Positions 63,328-64,000 of a stretch of 64,000 nucleotides of DNA are shown here, in pieces. The translations under genes and the position numbers were made by a program. The DNA lies in assembly GCA_944389345.1 (NCBI GenBank), contig CALXMA010000003.1, forward strand, positions 1 through 64,000, given 5' to 3'. Below the pieces are notes generated by a model. It did not search any database. It was not told the origin of the DNA and saw nothing but the letters and a program-made list of their open reading frames with translations. How positions within the stretch are numbered: the first letter of the stretch is position 1; every line of letters begins with the position of its first letter. Source of the stretch: an uncultured Alphaproteobacteria bacterium (GTDB taxonomy: Bacteria > Pseudomonadota > Alphaproteobacteria > Rs-D84).

Positions 63328-64000
63328 TTATGCAACCTTCTTCATATCGCGCTTTACATCACGTATGTATTTACGCAATTCATCAATTGGCACCTGGGTC
63401 CCATCACGCCGTTCCGCAGACCAATAATCCCATCCGTTAAAACTGACACAATGTTGCAAACGCGCGGCCATAACATGAATAGATGCCTTGCCCATCAACG
63501 GATGCACCAATTGTCCATCACGTGCAATCATGACACGTTCACCACGCGGACTGACCAAAGTCTGACCAACATACAGCAACCCTGCCTCGATTAATTCCTT
63601 GAACGCGACGCGAATTTCGGCGCGTTTTGGTGTGGCCACCTCAATCCCAGACAAATCAATGGGCTTTACCGCATCAACACGCGCACGTGCGGCGGCAACA
63701 TAATCTTCTTCCCGTTCAATACCGATAAAATTGCGCCCCAATTCCTTGGCCACGGCGGCGGTTGTACCACTGCCCAAGAACGGGTCCAAAATAACATCCC
63801 CCTGGCGGGTTGACGCCAAAATCACCCGACGCAATAAATCCATAGGCTTTTGAGTATTGTGCAAACTTTTACCATCAGAATCTTTGACACGTTCTTCGCC
63901 CAAACAAATATTTATATTCCAATCAGACCGCATCTGTTTGCCACCATTTAACTTTTTCATTGTTTCATAGTTAAACGTGTACTTACCGGTCTTACGTGGT
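63328..64000 (-). CDS. ccrM: CcrM-type adenine-N6 DNA methyltransferase, 3' part (5' end beyond window)
   Basis: The frame stays open to the right edge of the window, so about 224 C-terminal residues are present. They include KTGKYTFNYETMKKLNGGKQ, THNTQKPMDLLRRVILAST-type target-side motif (seen as HNTQKPMDLLRRVILAST), the SAM-binding LDPFLGSGTTAAVAKELGRN, FIGIEREEDYVAAA, and a C-terminal RAMA domain (EIRVAFKELIEAGLLYVGQT to SFNGWDYWSAERR). CcrM methylates GANTC late in the alphaproteobacterial cell cycle and tunes transcription. An internal ATG at 63960 is not the true start because the upstream frame is conserved CcrM. Confidence 0.93.
   Translation of the reverse strand, partial: PRKTGKYTFNYETMKKLNGGKQMRSDWNINICLGEERVKDSDGKSLHNTQKPMDLLRRVILASTRQGDVILDPFLGSGTTAAVAKELGRNFIGIEREEDYVAAARARVDAVKPIDLSGIEVATPKRAEIRVAFKELIEAGLLYVGQTLVSPRGERVMIARDGQLVHPLMGKASIHVMAARLQHCVSFNGWDYWSAERRDGTQVPIDELRKYIRDVKRDMKKVA

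Overview
The window looks like chromosome from a host- or gut-associated, deep-branching alphaproteobacterium living with little or no oxygen. Evidence for the group: a CcrM-type cell-cycle adenine methyltransferase, a CarD/CdnL regulator, an lptC-lptB pair, an EnvC-like/CtpA gene neighbourhood and MsbA, which also imply an LPS-bearing outer membrane. Evidence for the lifestyle: a full-length NifJ pyruvate:ferredoxin oxidoreductase. Many secreted or surface proteins (autotransporter, subtilase, several beta-barrels, Cys-rich exoproteins, alpha-2-macroglobulin) fit life on or in a host. The exact taxon cannot be read from the sequence. Most of the window is syntenic housekeeping DNA; there is no prophage structural module, transposase or CRISPR array.

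Layout. 0.3-7 kb: autotransporter, enolase and a small Imm-like membrane protein. 7-9.2 kb: a Cys-rich exoprotein behind a long structured leader, then about 1 kb of non-coding repeats. 9.2-13.3 kb: OmpA-type lipoprotein, a secreted protein of unknown role, lptC and lptB. 13.3-16.2 kb: a second Cys-rich exoprotein with the same kind of leader, carD, another secreted protein and a BamE-like lipoprotein. 16.2-25.5 kb: nifJ, ctpA, a Fic-like/kinase-like cassette on the opposite strand, envC-like and tyrS. 25.5-28.6 kb: two unknown small proteins, tsf and rpsB. 28.6-38.7 kb: subtilase, alpha-2-macroglobulin and pbpC. 38.7-48.5 kb: envelope and secreted proteins, tRNA-Leu(AAG), a 1056-residue secreted protein and pth. 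48.6-59 kb: polA, DUF805, rpsU, tRNA-Ala, msbA with two unknown partners, and clpB. 59-64 kb: rpmB, tRNA-Leu(CAA) with tandem repeats, clpX, clpP, a third Cys-rich exoprotein with a structured leader, and the 3' part of ccrM.

The most interesting signal is a set of three small secreted Cys-rich proteins (7033-7584, 13312-13953, 62671-63207) with an almost identical C-terminus (CYIP.G.TGSD.TG.YKY.ANCYY). Each follows an approximately 230-330 nt non-coding leader that ends in an intrinsic terminator just before the gene. In each leader one segment can pair with a segment upstream and with another overlapping or touching the terminator. Two leaders share a core (TATAC.ACAG, hairpin, AAAGGCCACGGG) that resembles phage P1/P4 C4/CI antisense RNAs. 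I infer an RNA attenuation or antisense switch controlling a family of surface proteins. Other points of note: tandem repeats carrying tRNA-derived pieces beside both tRNA-Leu genes; a Fic-fold protein without its catalytic histidine, paired with an APH-like kinase and placed between envC and ctpA; two unknown proteins sharing a domain downstream of msbA; and a probably leaderless small gene.
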